This document shows, piece by piece, positions 24,760 through 34,297 of a stretch of DNA of 64,000 nucleotides (position 1 is the stretch's first letter; every line of letters begins with the position of its first letter). The DNA is from Brevibacterium iodinum ATCC 49514 (lineage in GTDB: Bacteria; Actinomycetota; Actinomycetes; Actinomycetales; Brevibacteriaceae), in the NCBI RefSeq assembly GCF_900169265.1, contig NZ_FXYX01000001.1, positions 1 to 64,000 on the forward strand. Direction: 5' to 3'. The notes under the pieces were generated by a model. The model saw only the letters and a list, made by a program, of their open reading frames with translations, made no database searches and was not told the DNA's origin. Made by a program: the position numbers and the translations under genes.

Positions 24760-25353
24760 TCACAGGTGAGGTCGGAGCAGCTCCAGCAGCGTCGGCAGCG
24801 CGGAGGCGACTCCCGGGTGCAGCTCGTAGTCGCCGAGTTCATCGAGCGGCACCCACGACAGCTGGATGCTCTCGGGGTCATTGATGACAGCGTCGAAGCG
24901 GCGCAGGGTCTTCGCGATCACCGTCGTGTACGACCAGGTATCCAGGTCAAGGACATGCGTCTCGAGGATCTCGATGCCCGACCCGTCCTGGTCAGGCACC
25001 CCGGCCTCTTCCCACGACTCCCGGACCGCGGCCTCGACCGCCGACTCGCCAATATCGCGGGCACCGCCGGGGAATCCCCAGGTCCCACCTTCGACCGACC
25101 ACAGCGCCCGGTGCTGCATGAGCACCCCGCGCTCGGGATCGACGAGCATGAGCCCCGCGGCCCCGTTGAGACCCCAATGCTTCTTCCCATCAGACCCATA
25201 CGTCCACCCGTCACCCGATCGCCGAGGCGGCCGACCGTCGGGCAGGCGCGTGGACTTCGCCGCCTGTGCGTTCCGCTCGGCGGCGCTGTCGGAAGTTGCG
25301 CTTTCGGAGGCAGCACCTGCGGCAACATTCGGGTCGTTCTCAGACGAGGACAT
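24760..25353 (-). CDS. NUDIX hydrolase
   Basis: Hydrolase of nucleoside-diphosphate-linked compounds (197 aa). The NUDIX box is complete: [20 protein letters not shown] followed by EAGV at about residues 92-115. The N-terminal 45 residues are Ser/Ala-rich and poorly conserved. The ATG at 25353 lies inside the last codons of tsaD (14-nt overlap), so translation is coupled to tsaD. The substrate cannot be told; it may be a sanitising enzyme. Confidence 0.88.
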   Translation of the reverse strand: MSSSENDPNVAAGAASESATSDSAAERNAQAAKSTRLPDGRPPRRSGDGWTYGSDGKKHWGLNGAAGLMLVDPERGVLMQHRALWSVEGGTWGFPGGARDIGESAVEAAVRESWEEAGVPDQDGSGIEILETHVLDLDTWSYTTVIAKTLRRFDAVINDPESIQLSWVPLDELGDYELHPGVASALPTLLELLRPHL

Positions 25354-26419
25354 GATCAACATCCAATGAGGACACAGCGGCGAAGGACAGATCGCTCGGC
25401 CCGATTCCGCGGGAGACGAGCTCCGCACCGAGAGCTGCGACCATGGCTCCATTGTCCGTGCACAGTGTCAAGGGCGGCACGCGCAGAGTCACGCCCGCCT
25501 CGGCGCAACGAGCCGAGAGCACTTCACGCAGGTGCGAGTTCGCGGCCACTCCACCGCCGAGGACGACGTGGTTGATACCGGTGTCGGCGGCGGCGAGCAG
25601 AGTCTTGGTCACGAGCACGTCGACGACGGCGTCTTCGAAGCCGGCGGCGATATCAGCCACCCGCAGGTCCGCGCCCAGGGTCTCGGCCTTCGTCACCTCA
25701 CGCAGGGCTGCGGTCTTCAGCCCGGAGAACGAGAAGTTATACCGACGCGCGGGGTCGCGCAGGTCCTGCTTCTTCGCGAGTCCGCGTGGGAATCTCACTG
25801 CCTTCCGGTCTCCGGGCACGCCGGTGCCATCGAGCAGGCCGAGAGCAGCCTTCGAGATGTTCGGTCCGCCGGGATAGTTGAGCCCCAGCAGGCGCGCGGT
25901 CTTGTCGAAGGCCTCACCTGCGGCATCGTCGATGGTGGCGCCGAGGAGTTCGATGTCCTCGACGAGGTCGCCGATGCGCAGAATCTCGGTGTGCCCACCG
26001 GAGACGAGCAGGGCGATGGTCGGTGTGGTCAAACCGTCGACATCCTCGGCGACGAGGTCGACGGCCACGTGCGCGGCCAGATGGTTCACTCCGTAGAGCG
26101 GTTTGCCCAGCGCCGCGGCAAGCCCTTTGGCCGCGCCGACCCCGACCATGAGTGCACCGGAGAGACCCGGTCCGGCGGTCACGGCGACGGCGTCGATATC
26201 GGACAGCTCCACCTCGGCGGTCTCACAGGCAGAGGCGATGGCCGGGCCGATGGCCTGCACATGGGCGCGGGAGGCGACTTCGGGCACGACCCCGCCGAAG
26301 CGCACGTGCTCGTCCATCGACGAGGACACGGTGTTCGTCAGCAGCGTGCGGCCGCGGACGATGCCGACCCCGGTTTCGTCGCACGAGGATTCGATGCCGA
26401 GGATGAGTGGGTCGCTCAT
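25340..26419 (-). CDS. tsaD: tRNA N6-threonylcarbamoyladenosine synthase subunit TsaD
   Basis: ASKHA-fold metalloprotein (359 aa) that transfers threonylcarbamoyl to A37 of ANN-decoding tRNAs. Visible features are the N-terminal [14 protein letters not shown], the metal-binding HLAAH near residue 110, [10 protein letters not shown] and [12 protein letters not shown]. It works with TsaB and TsaE, whose genes are about 3.6 kb upstream on the same strand but separated by unrelated genes. Its ATG overlaps the end of the SRPBCC gene by 4 nt. Confidence 0.96.
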   Translation of the reverse strand: MSDPLILGIESSCDETGVGIVRGRTLLTNTVSSSMDEHVRFGGVVPEVASRAHVQAIGPAIASACETAEVELSDIDAVAVTAGPGLSGALMVGVGAAKGLAAALGKPLYGVNHLAAHVAVDLVAEDVDGLTTPTIALLVSGGHTEILRIGDLVEDIELLGATIDDAAGEAFDKTARLLGLNYPGGPNISKAALGLLDGTGVPGDRKAVRFPRGLAKKQDLRDPARRYNFSFSGLKTAALREVTKAETLGADLRVADIAAGFEDAVVDVLVTKTLLAAADTGINHVVLGGGVAANSHLREVLSARCAEAGVTLRVPPLTLCTDNGAMVAALGAELVSRGIGPSDLSFAAVSSLDVDHVLV

Positions 26420-27009
26420 GATCCGGCCCCATCAGCCGAGGCAGCGCCCGCGCCGTCCCCGGAATCCGCCATCTCGAGGTCAAGGTCGGAGTAGATGGAC
26501 ACGAGTTCCGGTTCGGTCACCTCGGCGATATCCATGCCGAGGGTGCGGGCGAACAGCCGCAGATGCGTGTCCCACATCGGCCCCACCTCGGCGGCCTGAC
26601 CGCGGGCGGTATCGGCATCAGGCGCGGTATGAGTGAACACGAGCAGGGTCTCCTGACCGGTCTCCCCCTCGATCGGCAGCACGCGGATGCCGAGCACTCC
26701 GAAGTCGTCGAGCTCGAGCAGCACGTGATCGAAGTCCTCGCAGCTGAGGACAGATCCATTCAGATCGATGTCCTCGAGCGCGAACGTGATCGGCCGGGCT
26801 GCGGATCCGTCCGAATCAGCTTCGTCAGCCGCACCGGACTCCCCCGCAGCCGTCTCATCGCCGAGGCGGAACGGCGCGAACCAGGCCCGTGCGCTCTCGG
26901 CATCGGTCAGTGCGTTCCACACCGTTTCGACGTCACGCTCGAGGAGCACCTCGATGACGAGGTCGGTGCCGTTCTCCCAGGTGGCCAGGCGCGGGCTGGT
27001 CCCACTCAT
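26416..27009 (-). CDS. SRPBCC (AHSA1-like) domain protein
   Basis: Small START-like hydrophobic-pocket protein (197 aa). The family pattern is [20 protein letters not shown] at residues 15-34, AWFAPF after it, and a C-terminal helix ([14 protein letters not shown]). Homologues bind Hsp90-type chaperones or small ligands; the function here is unknown. A Ser/Asp-rich insert (about 50-70) and a Gly/Ala/Asp tail are unusual. It overlaps both neighbours by 4 nt, so it is embedded in an AKR-SRPBCC-tsaD-NUDIX operon. Confidence 0.75.
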   Translation of the reverse strand: MSGTSPRLATWENGTDLVIEVLLERDVETVWNALTDAESARAWFAPFRLGDETAAGESGAADEADSDGSAARPITFALEDIDLNGSVLSCEDFDHVLLELDDFGVLGIRVLPIEGETGQETLLVFTHTAPDADTARGQAAEVGPMWDTHLRLFARTLGMDIAEVTEPELVSIYSDLDLEMADSGDGAGAASADGAGS

Positions 27010-27953
27010 GCTTCCACCCAGGCTCCGTCGAGAGCGGCCTTCTCATCAGGACTCAGCTGCATCTGCGTTCCGGCGAGCAGCTCGGTGAGCTGTTCGGGCA
27101 CGCGCGCCGAGGCGATCGTCGAGGGGATGAAATCGTGAGTGAGCTGCCAGGCGATGGCTGTGGCCGTCATCGTTGCACCGTGGTCGGCGGCGACGTCGTG
27201 GAGGACCTCGAGGGCACCGAGGGCCTTCTGGTCGTCGACGAAATCAGCCACGCGGTCACCGCGGACGCTGCCGGTGGCGTCGCCGCCGGTGTGCTTGCCG
27301 GTGAGGAATCCGGAGGCCAGTGAGTGGAAGGGCAGTTCGGCGATGCCCTCAGATCGCAGGTACGCCTGCTTCTGCGGATCGACGGCGGCACGGGAGACGA
27401 GATTGAACCGGTCTTGGACGACTCGATAGCAGGCAAGCGAGAACTTCGTCGAGATCTTCCGAGCCTTCTGCAGTCGCTCGAGGCTGAAGTTCGATGCCCC
27501 GAGGTAACTGACCTTGCCGGAGCGGACGAGCGCGTCGAAGGTCTCGGCGACGGCGACCTGGTCGACGTCGTCATCGTCTCTGTGGGCATAGTAGACGTCG
27601 ATGTGGTCGGTGCCGAGCCGGCGCAGCGAGTCGTCGACGCAGTTGCGGATATTCGCCGGGTCAAGGCCCTTGCGCTTGGGATGCATGCCGACCTTGGTGG
27701 CGATGACCATCTCGTCGCGATTGCCGCGAGCCTTCATCCATTCGCCGATGATCGTTTCGGACTCTCCGCCCGAGTTCCCCTCGACCCAGGCCGAATACGC
27801 GTCGGCGGTGTCGATGAAGTTTCCGCCGGCCTCGGCATAGGCATCGAGGACAGCGAAGCTCTGATCCCGATCCGCACCCCAACCGAAGGGGTTGCCGCCC
27901 AGCTGAAGAGGGTGAACGAAGAGATCGGTATCTGCCAATTGCACACGTGTCAT
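27006..27953 (-). CDS. Aldo/keto reductase
   Basis: NADPH-dependent TIM-barrel reductase (315 aa). The catalytic tetrad can be placed: Asp and Tyr in DTADAYSAW (about residues 48-56), Lys in VIATKVG and His in YYAHRDD. It belongs to the monomeric family that resembles potassium-channel beta subunits and YajO-type enzymes. The substrate is unknown. It is first in a four-gene operon. The ATG has no ribosome site; TAGTCT ends 7 nt upstream. Confidence 0.88.
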   Translation of the reverse strand: MTRVQLADTDLFVHPLQLGGNPFGWGADRDQSFAVLDAYAEAGGNFIDTADAYSAWVEGNSGGESETIIGEWMKARGNRDEMVIATKVGMHPKRKGLDPANIRNCVDDSLRRLGTDHIDVYYAHRDDDDVDQVAVAETFDALVRSGKVSYLGASNFSLERLQKARKISTKFSLACYRVVQDRFNLVSRAAVDPQKQAYLRSEGIAELPFHSLASGFLTGKHTGGDATGSVRGDRVADFVDDQKALGALEVLHDVAADHGATMTATAIAWQLTHDFIPSTIASARVPEQLTELLAGTQMQLSPDEKAALDGAWVEA

Positions 27954-27960
27954 ACCATAC

Positions 27961-27966
27961 AGACTA
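27961..27966 (-). promoter_or_regulatory. -10 hexamer TAGTCT of a leaderless gene
   Basis: TAGTCT on the minus strand ends 7 nt before the aldo/keto reductase ATG, in the same 155-bp divergent spacer as the iron box at 28012. Confidence 0.5.
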
Positions 27967-28011
27967 CCCGTTTGACCTCCACGGCTTCGGGGCAGGACCG
28001 TCTCCCGGAAC

Positions 28012-28030
28012 TCAGGTTAGGCTAAGCTAT
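28012..28030 (+). promoter_or_regulatory. DtxR/IdeR-type iron box upstream of heme oxygenase
   Basis: TCAGGTTAGGCTAAGCTAT matches 15 of 19 positions of the DtxR/IdeR consensus (TTAGGTTAGCCTAACCTAA). It lies 79 bp upstream of the heme oxygenase start, next to AT-rich sequence that may hold the -10. Iron-loaded DtxR would repress the gene, so heme would be used for iron under starvation, as known for hmuO of Corynebacterium diphtheriae. Confidence 0.82.
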
Positions 28031-28108
28031 AGATATGCAATGATGCCGATCACACCGCCTCGGCGGCAGACCAGCATTCGGTTGGCCGCACTCCCCCAAG
28101 GAAACATC

Positions 28109-28747
28109 ATGTCTGAACCGTTCTCCGCTCGCCTCAAGGCCAGCACCGCCACCATCCACGACGAGGTCGAACACACCACGTTCATGGTCGACCTCATGGA
28201 AGGACGGCTCGACGCAAGGGCCTACGCTCTCCTGCTCAAGCAGTACGACGTCATCTACGGCGTGCTCGAGTCGAAGTCACGGGAGTTCGCCGAGGATCCG
28301 GTCTTCGCGCCGTTCTTCGACGCCCATCTGCTCCGGGCCGACCGCATCGCCGCCGACCTGGCCGCGCTCGACGGCACCGAGCTGCCTGTCATGCCCAGTG
28401 CCACCGCCTATGCTGCGCACTTGGCGGGGCTCGAACGGGCCGAGCAGGTCATCGCCCACCACTACACGCGCTACCTCGGCGACCTCTCCGGCGGTCAGGC
28501 GATCGGCACCCTCATGGGCCGCCACTACAGTCTGCCGGCGACCTCGCTGACGATGTGGGATTTCGCCGAGCTCGGCAAGACGAAGCCGTACAAGGACGCC
28601 TACCGCCGACTCCTCGACCAGGTTGCGGCGACCGGCGGCGATGAGCAGATCGTCGTCGACGAGGCGATGGAAGCGTTCCGACTCAACGGAGCGCTGCTCG
28701 TCGACCTCACCGAGGCGACCGAGCAGCGCACGGTTCCCGTCGCCTAG
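28109..28747 (+). CDS. hmuO: Heme oxygenase (biliverdin-producing)
   Basis: HO-1-type enzyme (212 aa) that opens heme to biliverdin, CO and Fe2+, releasing iron in the cytoplasm. The proximal histidine is in STATIHDEVEHTTFM near residues 14-20, and the distal-helix motif GDLSGGQAIG is present near 130. Length fits bacterial HmuO. ATG 28109 follows AAGGAAACATC. It is a single gene placed between two halves of the t6A cluster, under an iron box. No heme transporter is in the window. Confidence 0.93.
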   Translation: MSEPFSARLKASTATIHDEVEHTTFMVDLMEGRLDARAYALLLKQYDVIYGVLESKSREFAEDPVFAPFFDAHLLRADRIAADLAALDGTELPVMPSATAYAAHLAGLERAEQVIAHHYTRYLGDLSGGQAIGTLMGRHYSLPATSLTMWDFAELGKTKPYKDAYRRLLDQVAATGGDEQIVVDEAMEAFRLNGALLVDLTEATEQRTVPVA

Positions 28748-28765
28748 GGTGCCATTTGAGAAGGA

Positions 28766-29272
28766 TCAGTCGCCGATCCGCAGGCGCATGAGAATTCCCG
28801 CGGCGCCCGGATAATAGTCCGGGCGCCGTCCCCATTCCTCGAACCCGAAGGATGCGTACATCCCCAGCGCCGCAGCATTGCGTTCGTCGACCTCGAGGTG
28901 GACGACCTCGCAGCCGCGTTCCTTCGCCCAATCGATTCCCGCCTGCAGCAGAGCACTGCCGATGCCGGTGCCGCGTGCCGCCTCGGTGGTGGCGATCGTC
29001 ATCACATCGGCTTCCGCACCGGCGCCGGACATGACGATCCACCCGGCCAATTCCCCCGCCGAGGCGGCGAACTCACTGTTCGTGGCCGCGCCGTCGACAT
29101 CCGTTCCCGCCGCCGAGGCAGTCCTGGCGGCGAGCATGACCGTGCCGTTCTGCGCCTTCACCGACCAGTAGTAGCCGAGCGTCCATGCGGTCGGACCGAA
29201 GATCGCCGCGTCGTGGTCGGCCACCTCGGCGAGGTCCCACCAGGGAAGCTCGGCGATGGTCAGGGAGGTCAT
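28766..29272 (-). CDS. rimI: Ribosomal protein S18 alanine N-acetyltransferase
   Basis: GNAT acetyltransferase (168 aa). The acetyl-CoA loop is ARGTGIGSALLQ at about residues 104-115, followed by LEVDERNAAALGMYASFGF, the RimI-typical segment. An insert of about 20 residues (ASAAGTDVDGAATNSEFAA) splits the first strands. RimI in the alr-tsaE-tsaB-rimI order is conserved across Actinobacteria. It overlaps tsaB by 4 nt and ends 18 nt from the convergent heme oxygenase gene. Confidence 0.9.
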   Translation of the reverse strand: MTSLTIAELPWWDLAEVADHDAAIFGPTAWTLGYYWSVKAQNGTVMLAARTASAAGTDVDGAATNSEFAASAGELAGWIVMSGAGAEADVMTIATTEAARGTGIGSALLQAGIDWAKERGCEVVHLEVDERNAAALGMYASFGFEEWGRRPDYYPGAAGILMRLRIGD

Positions 29273-30003
29273 TTCAATGAGCTCTCGCGTACCGGGGTCG
29301 CTTTCGCATCGGGTTCGCGCAGGTATTCGGGGATCGGGTCGGCTAGGTCTCGACCGGCGGCGAGTTCCCGTGCCGCGGCGAGGGCAAGATATTCGGCACG
29401 AGGATCGGTGATGGACTCGGTGCTCGACGCTCCGAGGACGTCCGGATAGAGGAGGCAGCCTCGGCCGAGCTTCTGATCGATCGTATCGAGCCGGTAGCCG
29501 TTGTCGGCGAGGACTGAAACGACCTCGGCCGGTTTCGCCACGAATGGTCCGGCGCTCAAGGTGGCGTCGACGGAGTCGTAGACGCTGAAATAGACCTCTT
29601 TGCGGCGGGCATCCGAGGCGATGAGGACGGGACCACCGGATGCGTCCGAGGCGGGCGACGCGAGCTTCGGCCCAGACGCCGAGGGGCCTTCTGCCCTGCG
29701 GAGGAACTCTTCGGCGATCGCGGCTTGGGACAGCAGTCCCTTGACGGGAATCCCGCGGGCCTGACCGACGGCGATTCCGGCGGCGATGCCCACCCGCAGA
29801 CCGGTGAAGGGTCCGGGTCCGATGCCGACGACGACGAGTTCGGGTCGGGCATCCTCGGCGAGCACGCCGGCGAGCGCAGGACCGATGAACTCAACGTGTC
29901 GACGCTGGTCATCGGCCTGTTCAGCGGCGATGACCGAATCGGCGTCCGTATCCACGAGGGCTACAGAGGCCGACTGCGAGGTGTCGATGGCCAGAATGAT
30001 CAT
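29269..30003 (-). CDS. tsaB: tRNA threonylcarbamoyladenosine biosynthesis protein TsaB
   Basis: ASKHA-fold partner of TsaD (244 aa), scaffold of the t6A complex and without catalytic metal site. The N-terminus ILAIDTSQSASVALVD and the VVGIGPGPFTGLRVGIA segment near residues 75-90 are family signatures. Start and stop overlap tsaE and rimI by 4 nt each. Confidence 0.94.
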   Translation of the reverse strand: MIILAIDTSQSASVALVDTDADSVIAAEQADDQRRHVEFIGPALAGVLAEDARPELVVVGIGPGPFTGLRVGIAAGIAVGQARGIPVKGLLSQAAIAEEFLRRAEGPSASGPKLASPASDASGGPVLIASDARRKEVYFSVYDSVDATLSAGPFVAKPAEVVSVLADNGYRLDTIDQKLGRGCLLYPDVLGASSTESITDPRAEYLALAAARELAAGRDLADPIPEYLREPDAKATPVRESSLK

Positions 30004-30605
30004 GATACGTCTCCCTCATCCGCCGAGTCCTCGGCAGACAGATTCGCAGAGGCCGGGTCGTCGACTCGCACGCCTGCCAGCGCCGAGACAGCGGCCTCAA
30101 CCGCCGGCATGCGTTCGATCCATGCATCCCCGCGGCCGGTGAGGTCAACGGTGCGCCGTTCGTCCTCTACCTCGTCCTCGTCGTCCACACCGACCGACTC
30201 ATCGTCCCCCGCGGATTCATCCCACACCGGGGTGATGGTGATGTCGAGGTGATCGCTGCTGAGCTGCTCGGCCAAGCCGGCTCCCCACTCGACGACCGTG
30301 ATCGACTCGTCCAGTTCGGAGTCGAGGTCGAGATCTTCGAGCTCCTCCCCGTCGGCCAACCGATACGCATCGACGTGAACGAGGGCGGGTCCGCCCGAGC
30401 GCGACGGGTGCTCGCGGGCGATGACGAACGTCGGCGAGGTGATCCGCCCGGCCACATCGAGGGCTTTGCCAAGCGACTGCGTGAACGTCGTCTTCCCCGC
30501 ACCGAGGTTGCCCGTGAGGATGAGCAGGTCGCCGGCGCGCAGATGGTCGGCCAGGGCCGCAGCGAACGTGCGCATCTGCTCCAAGGACTCGAGATGGACC
30601 CTCAT
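30000..30605 (-). CDS. tsaE: tRNA threonylcarbamoyladenosine biosynthesis ATPase TsaE
   Basis: P-loop ATPase (201 aa) that drives the TsaBD complex. Walker A is GNLGAGKTTF at about residues 32-41, followed by the SPTFVIAREH switch and the HVDAYRL motif. A C-terminal extension of about 70 residues, acidic in its first half (DDESVGVDDEDEVEDE), is longer than in most homologues. ATG 30605 overlaps the alr stop in ATGA; the frame open further upstream is inside alr. Confidence 0.93.
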   Translation of the reverse strand: MRVHLESLEQMRTFAAALADHLRAGDLLILTGNLGAGKTTFTQSLGKALDVAGRITSPTFVIAREHPSRSGGPALVHVDAYRLADGEELEDLDLDSELDESITVVEWGAGLAEQLSSDHLDITITPVWDESAGDDESVGVDDEDEVEDERRTVDLTGRGDAWIERMPAVEAAVSALAGVRVDDPASANLSAEDSADEGDVS

Positions 30606-31816
30606 CGGTCGTCTCCCTTCCGGGCGACCCGGTCGACGCGGGCGCTGAGCTGGGTGACGATCTCGTAGTTGATCGTATTCGCCCAGGTCCCCCATTCGGC
30701 CGCGCTCGGCCCACCGGGACCGAAGATGACGACCTCGTCGCCGATGGCCACCTCATCGTTGCCGGCACCGATGTCGATGATCATCTGATCCATGGCGATA
30801 CGCCCGACGACGGGATAACGACGACCCCGGATGGCCACCTCGGCGCGATTCGATGCCGCCCGCGGCAGCCCGTCCCCGTACCCACCGGGCACGAGCGCGA
30901 ACCGGGTATCGGTCGCGGCGGTGAACGTCAGCCCGTAGGAGGCGCCGTGACCTGCGGGAATGTCCTTGAGATTGATGACGCTGGAAGTCAGCCGCATGAC
31001 CGGCCGGAGCCCGAGAGCCGCCGGATCCCCGTCTTCGAGCGGGGACAGACCGTAGAGGGCGAGCCCCACCCTCGCCGAGGTGCCCGGGCACGGCCCCAGA
31101 GTGAGCGCTCCCGGTGAGTTCGCAATGTGCACATCCAGGTCATCCGATTCGCCGAGGCGGCCGTCCGCGGCGTCGAGCACGGCCCGAAGCTGCCCGTGGG
31201 CGGAGGAGAAGACCGCGCTCTGCGCAGCGGTCTCGGGGCGTTCGGGTTCGTCGGCGACGGCGAAGTGGCTCATGATTCCGACGATGCGGATATCGGCTCC
31301 GGCCTCGGGGTTCCCAGAGTCATCGGTGTGGCTGTCTTCGACGTGGCGGCGCAGCCAGTCGAAGGCTCGGACGAGTGCTTCCGGGGACAGACCGTTGCGG
31401 CCGAGTCCGGTGTCGATCTTGAGATGGGCTCGGGCTGTGACGCCGGTGCGGCGGGCCGCCTCGGCGAGCCGGTCGAGGGCGCCGACCGTCGAGATTCCCA
31501 GTTCGATGTCAGCGCGCACCGCCTCGTCGAGGTCGGTGGTCGGTCCGTAGAGCCAGGCGAGGATCTGCGCTTCGGGGCCGAGCAGGCTGCGCAGACGAAG
31601 GGCTTCGGGGATCGTGGCCACACAGAACTCGCGCCAGCCTGCCGAGAAGAGAGCGGGTGCGACGAGGTCGATGCCGTGACCGTAGGCGTTGGCTTTGACG
31701 ACGCATTTGAGGCGGGCGGGTGAGAGGCGATCGGCAAGGACGGCGGCGTTGTCGCACAGGGCCGCCTCGTCGATCTCGGCCCGGACGAGAGCCTCGGGGA
31801 TGTCGAAAGATGTCAC
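30602..31816 (-). CDS. alr: Alanine racemase
   Basis: PLP enzyme (404 aa) that makes D-alanine for peptidoglycan. The PLP lysine is in CVVKANAYGHG near residue 40; the catalytic tyrosine of the second domain is in GHGASYGLTF near 290; RVGLALYGL is also present. The start is GTG 31816; TAGTCT ends 6 nt upstream and there is no ribosome site, so it is probably leaderless. It heads the alr-tsaE-tsaB-rimI operon. Confidence 0.95.
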   Translation of the reverse strand: MTSFDIPEALVRAEIDEAALCDNAAVLADRLSPARLKCVVKANAYGHGIDLVAPALFSAGWREFCVATIPEALRLRSLLGPEAQILAWLYGPTTDLDEAVRADIELGISTVGALDRLAEAARRTGVTARAHLKIDTGLGRNGLSPEALVRAFDWLRRHVEDSHTDDSGNPEAGADIRIVGIMSHFAVADEPERPETAAQSAVFSSAHGQLRAVLDAADGRLGESDDLDVHIANSPGALTLGPCPGTSARVGLALYGLSPLEDGDPAALGLRPVMRLTSSVINLKDIPAGHGASYGLTFTAATDTRFALVPGGYGDGLPRAASNRAEVAIRGRRYPVVGRIAMDQMIIDIGAGNDEVAIGDEVVIFGPGGPSAAEWGTWANTINYEIVTQLSARVDRVARKGDDR

Positions 31817-31822
31817 TGGATA

Positions 31823-31828
31823 AGACTA
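31823..31828 (-). promoter_or_regulatory. -10 hexamer TAGTCT of leaderless alr
   Basis: TAGTCT on the minus strand is followed by TATCCA and the GTG of alr. Confidence 0.55.
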
Positions 31829-31968
31829 CCGCCGACCCCCGCCGACCAGCACCTTCGTTACGCTGATCCCCCGCGACGTTCGGCTCCGGTGCCGGTGTCG
31901 CAGGTGCAGCCGACGACGTGTTCGGCGAAGACCGGCTCGACGAGCCATTCGATGAAGAAGGAGACATC

Positions 31969-32646
31969 ATGCACACCACACCAGCCCGCATCCTCGCGAT
32001 GGTGATCGCGTCCGTCCTGTTTGCGATAGGCCTCACCGTGATCGGACAGACCGGTCCCGCCGAGGCGGCCGCGAAGCACTGCACCGGCGTCGAGTCGAAC
32101 AGCTCGGTGACGGCTGCGAAGGCCATCGAGGTCAAGCAGCGGTCGACGATCACCGCCGATATCTACCTGTGCAAGAAGTCCGGCGACCGGTACGTCCGCG
32201 ACAGCGGCCCGTTCAAGGCCCGCCTCGGCTTTGACGGCACCACGTCGGGCAAACGGGAAGGCGACGGCAAGACCCCGAAGGGTGTGTTCTGGATGCGCGA
32301 TGGCTTCGGCACCTCGGCGAATCCCGGGCTGGGCAAGCCGTGGACGAAGGTCACCCGCGATCATGTCTGGGTCGATGGTGACGCGACGAAGGCCGAGGGG
32401 TACAACACGATGCAGCGGAAGTCCGAAGGGTACGAGGGCGAACCCCTCTACCAGCCGAAGCCGTACAAGTATGCCCAGGTCATCGGCTACAACGAGGCTC
32501 GCACACCGGGGAAGGGATCGGCGATCTTCCTGCATGCGAACACGGAGTCGATGAAGACCGCCGGCTGTGTGTCGATGTACGAGGCCAGTCTCGTCAAGGC
32601 GATGAAGTGGGAGGGCACGACGAAGACGCAGATCCTCATCCACTGA
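31969..32646 (+). CDS. Secreted L,D-transpeptidase (YkuD family)
   Basis: Exported protein (225 aa) with a Sec signal peptide (residues 1-30, ending GPAEAAA) and a YkuD domain that would form 3-3 cross-links in peptidoglycan or act on related bonds. The catalytic region is IFLHANTESMKTAGCVSM at about 190-207: His and Cys are present, while the Arg usual after GC(V/I) is Ser, as in one actinobacterial subgroup. ATG 31969 follows GAAGAAGGAGACATC, a strong site. It is encoded between alr and nnr, both cell-wall or housekeeping genes on the other strand. Confidence 0.83.
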   Translation: MHTTPARILAMVIASVLFAIGLTVIGQTGPAEAAAKHCTGVESNSSVTAAKAIEVKQRSTITADIYLCKKSGDRYVRDSGPFKARLGFDGTTSGKREGDGKTPKGVFWMRDGFGTSANPGLGKPWTKVTRDHVWVDGDATKAEGYNTMQRKSEGYEGEPLYQPKPYKYAQVIGYNEARTPGKGSAIFLHANTESMKTAGCVSMYEASLVKAMKWEGTTKTQILIH

Positions 32647-32661
32647 AGTGGATGAGCAGAT

Positions 32662-34191
32662 TCAATCGGTGCCGTGGATGAGTTCGCCGACCACCTCGGC
32701 GAGGGCATCGGCGAGCCCGGACGCGGTCACCGCGCGCCGGCCGGCCTCGTTGTGCAGCAGCACTCCGAGTCCGGCCAGGCGAGCCCACTCGCGGGGTGGA
32801 CGTGTCCGGTCCTCGCTGTCGTAGCGGCCGTGGGCGGCGGTGATCGCGGCGAGCGTGCCGAGGATCCCGGCGAGCACGTCCCCGGAGCCCGCCGTGGCGA
32901 GGGTGCCTGGCCCCGGTGCAGGCAGAACGACGTGCCCGTCGGGGGCGGCGATGACCGTGTGATGGCCCTTGAGCAGGACGATCGCGCCGGTCAGCTCCGC
33001 GGCTCGCTGCGCCCACCGCATCGGGTTCGCCCCGATCCGACCGGCGGTGATGATCTCGCCGAGGAGGCGGCTGAGCAGCCGCGCCAGCTCGGCGGCGTGC
33101 GGGGTGATGATGAGCGGGCGGTCGGCCAGCCAGGTGCCTGCCATCGATTCCGCGCGGGCGATCATGTCGAGGCCGCCTGCGTCGACGACGACCGGTGTGC
33201 GGTTGCCGGCCAGCGCCTCGGCGACGCCCTGCACGAATTCGGACTCGGGATCGCCCGGGCCGAGGACGACGGAGTCGATGCGGCCAGAGGCGTTGACGAC
33301 CTCGGGGTGGAGACCGAGGACGTGTTCGGCGACGAGCGGAGAGCCGAGATAGCGGACCATCCCCGCTCCGGTGTTCACCGCCGAGGTGGTGGTGAGCACG
33401 CCCGCACCGGGGTAGTCCTCGGAGCCGGCGAGGACCCCGGCGACACCGCGGGAATATTTGTGCCCGGTCGCATCGGGGCGGGGGAATCCGGCGACGAGAT
33501 CATCGCGATCGAGCAGCTCTGCAGCGGCCAAGCGGGGGTCGGGGCCGAGGCCGATATCGATGACGTCGATGGTCCCGGTGAACTCGTCCACGCGCGGATC
33601 GATGAGTTCGGTCTTGAGGCCGCCGAAGGACACAGTGTGGTCGGCGTGGAGTCGTTTCTCTGCACCCGTGTGGTTCGGGTCGAGGTCGGAGGGGACGTCG
33701 ACGGCGATGAGGCGGCCGGTCCGGTGCGGTGCCCAGTCGGCGATGAGTTTGGAGATGTGGTCAGGCAGTCCGCGCCGACCGCCGGTGCCGAGGATGCCGT
33801 CGAGGACGAGGTGGGCGCGGGCGAGTTCGCGCAGAGCGTCGGCCCGGGCCGCATCGGCCTCTGGCGAGTCGAACGCGATCACCTGCGCACCTGCGCTGCG
33901 TGCCGCAGCCAGTCCATCGTCGTGAGTGCGATCGAAGAGGGTGATGACCGTGACGGCGGCGCCGCGCCTGCCCAATGTCGCCGCGGCGAAGAGTGCGTCC
34001 CCGGCGTTGTTGCCCGGCCCGGCCAGTACGCTCACGCGAGTGCCGGTGACCTGTCCGTGGTCGGCCTTCAGCATGGCGGCCGCACTGTTCGCGAGCGCTC
34101 GGGCCGCCCTGGCCATGAGCGGGATGCCGGCTTCGAGCAGCGGCTTCTCGGCCTCCCTGATGGTTTCACTCGGGTAGGCGAACACGCTCAT
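32662..34191 (-). CDS. Bifunctional NAD(P)H-hydrate epimerase/dehydratase
   Basis: Two-domain repair enzyme (509 aa). The N-terminal YjeF domain (1-215) epimerises hydrated NAD(P)H (AGPGNNAGDALFAA at about 56-69). The C-terminal ribokinase-like domain dehydrates the S-form with ADP or ATP (NTGAGMVRYLG, ITPHAAELARL and GSGDVLAGILG near 435). ATG 34191 follows GAGGAG. It belongs to the glmS-acpS-nnr-alr neighbourhood typical of Actinobacteria and ends 15 nt from the convergent transpeptidase gene. Confidence 0.93.
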   Translation of the reverse strand: MSVFAYPSETIREAEKPLLEAGIPLMARAARALANSAAAMLKADHGQVTGTRVSVLAGPGNNAGDALFAAATLGRRGAAVTVITLFDRTHDDGLAAARSAGAQVIAFDSPEADAARADALRELARAHLVLDGILGTGGRRGLPDHISKLIADWAPHRTGRLIAVDVPSDLDPNHTGAEKRLHADHTVSFGGLKTELIDPRVDEFTGTIDVIDIGLGPDPRLAAAELLDRDDLVAGFPRPDATGHKYSRGVAGVLAGSEDYPGAGVLTTTSAVNTGAGMVRYLGSPLVAEHVLGLHPEVVNASGRIDSVVLGPGDPESEFVQGVAEALAGNRTPVVVDAGGLDMIARAESMAGTWLADRPLIITPHAAELARLLSRLLGEIITAGRIGANPMRWAQRAAELTGAIVLLKGHHTVIAAPDGHVVLPAPGPGTLATAGSGDVLAGILGTLAAITAAHGRYDSEDRTRPPREWARLAGLGVLLHNEAGRRAVTASGLADALAEVVGELIHGTD

Positions 34192-34297
34192 CGACTGCTC
34201 CTCTGCACAAATCTGTTCCTGATACGACGTCGCCCTGCGCGGGGCCTGTCCCTGCACCGTATGCCGTTTCCACCGTCCGGGCCAGGGGTCGGGCGGA

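Noticed and set aside
31969-32646. L,D-transpeptidase called inactive because Arg is Ser after GCV
   Set aside because: His and Cys are intact and the GCVS variant is a known actinobacterial subgroup pattern, so the change alone does not show loss of activity.
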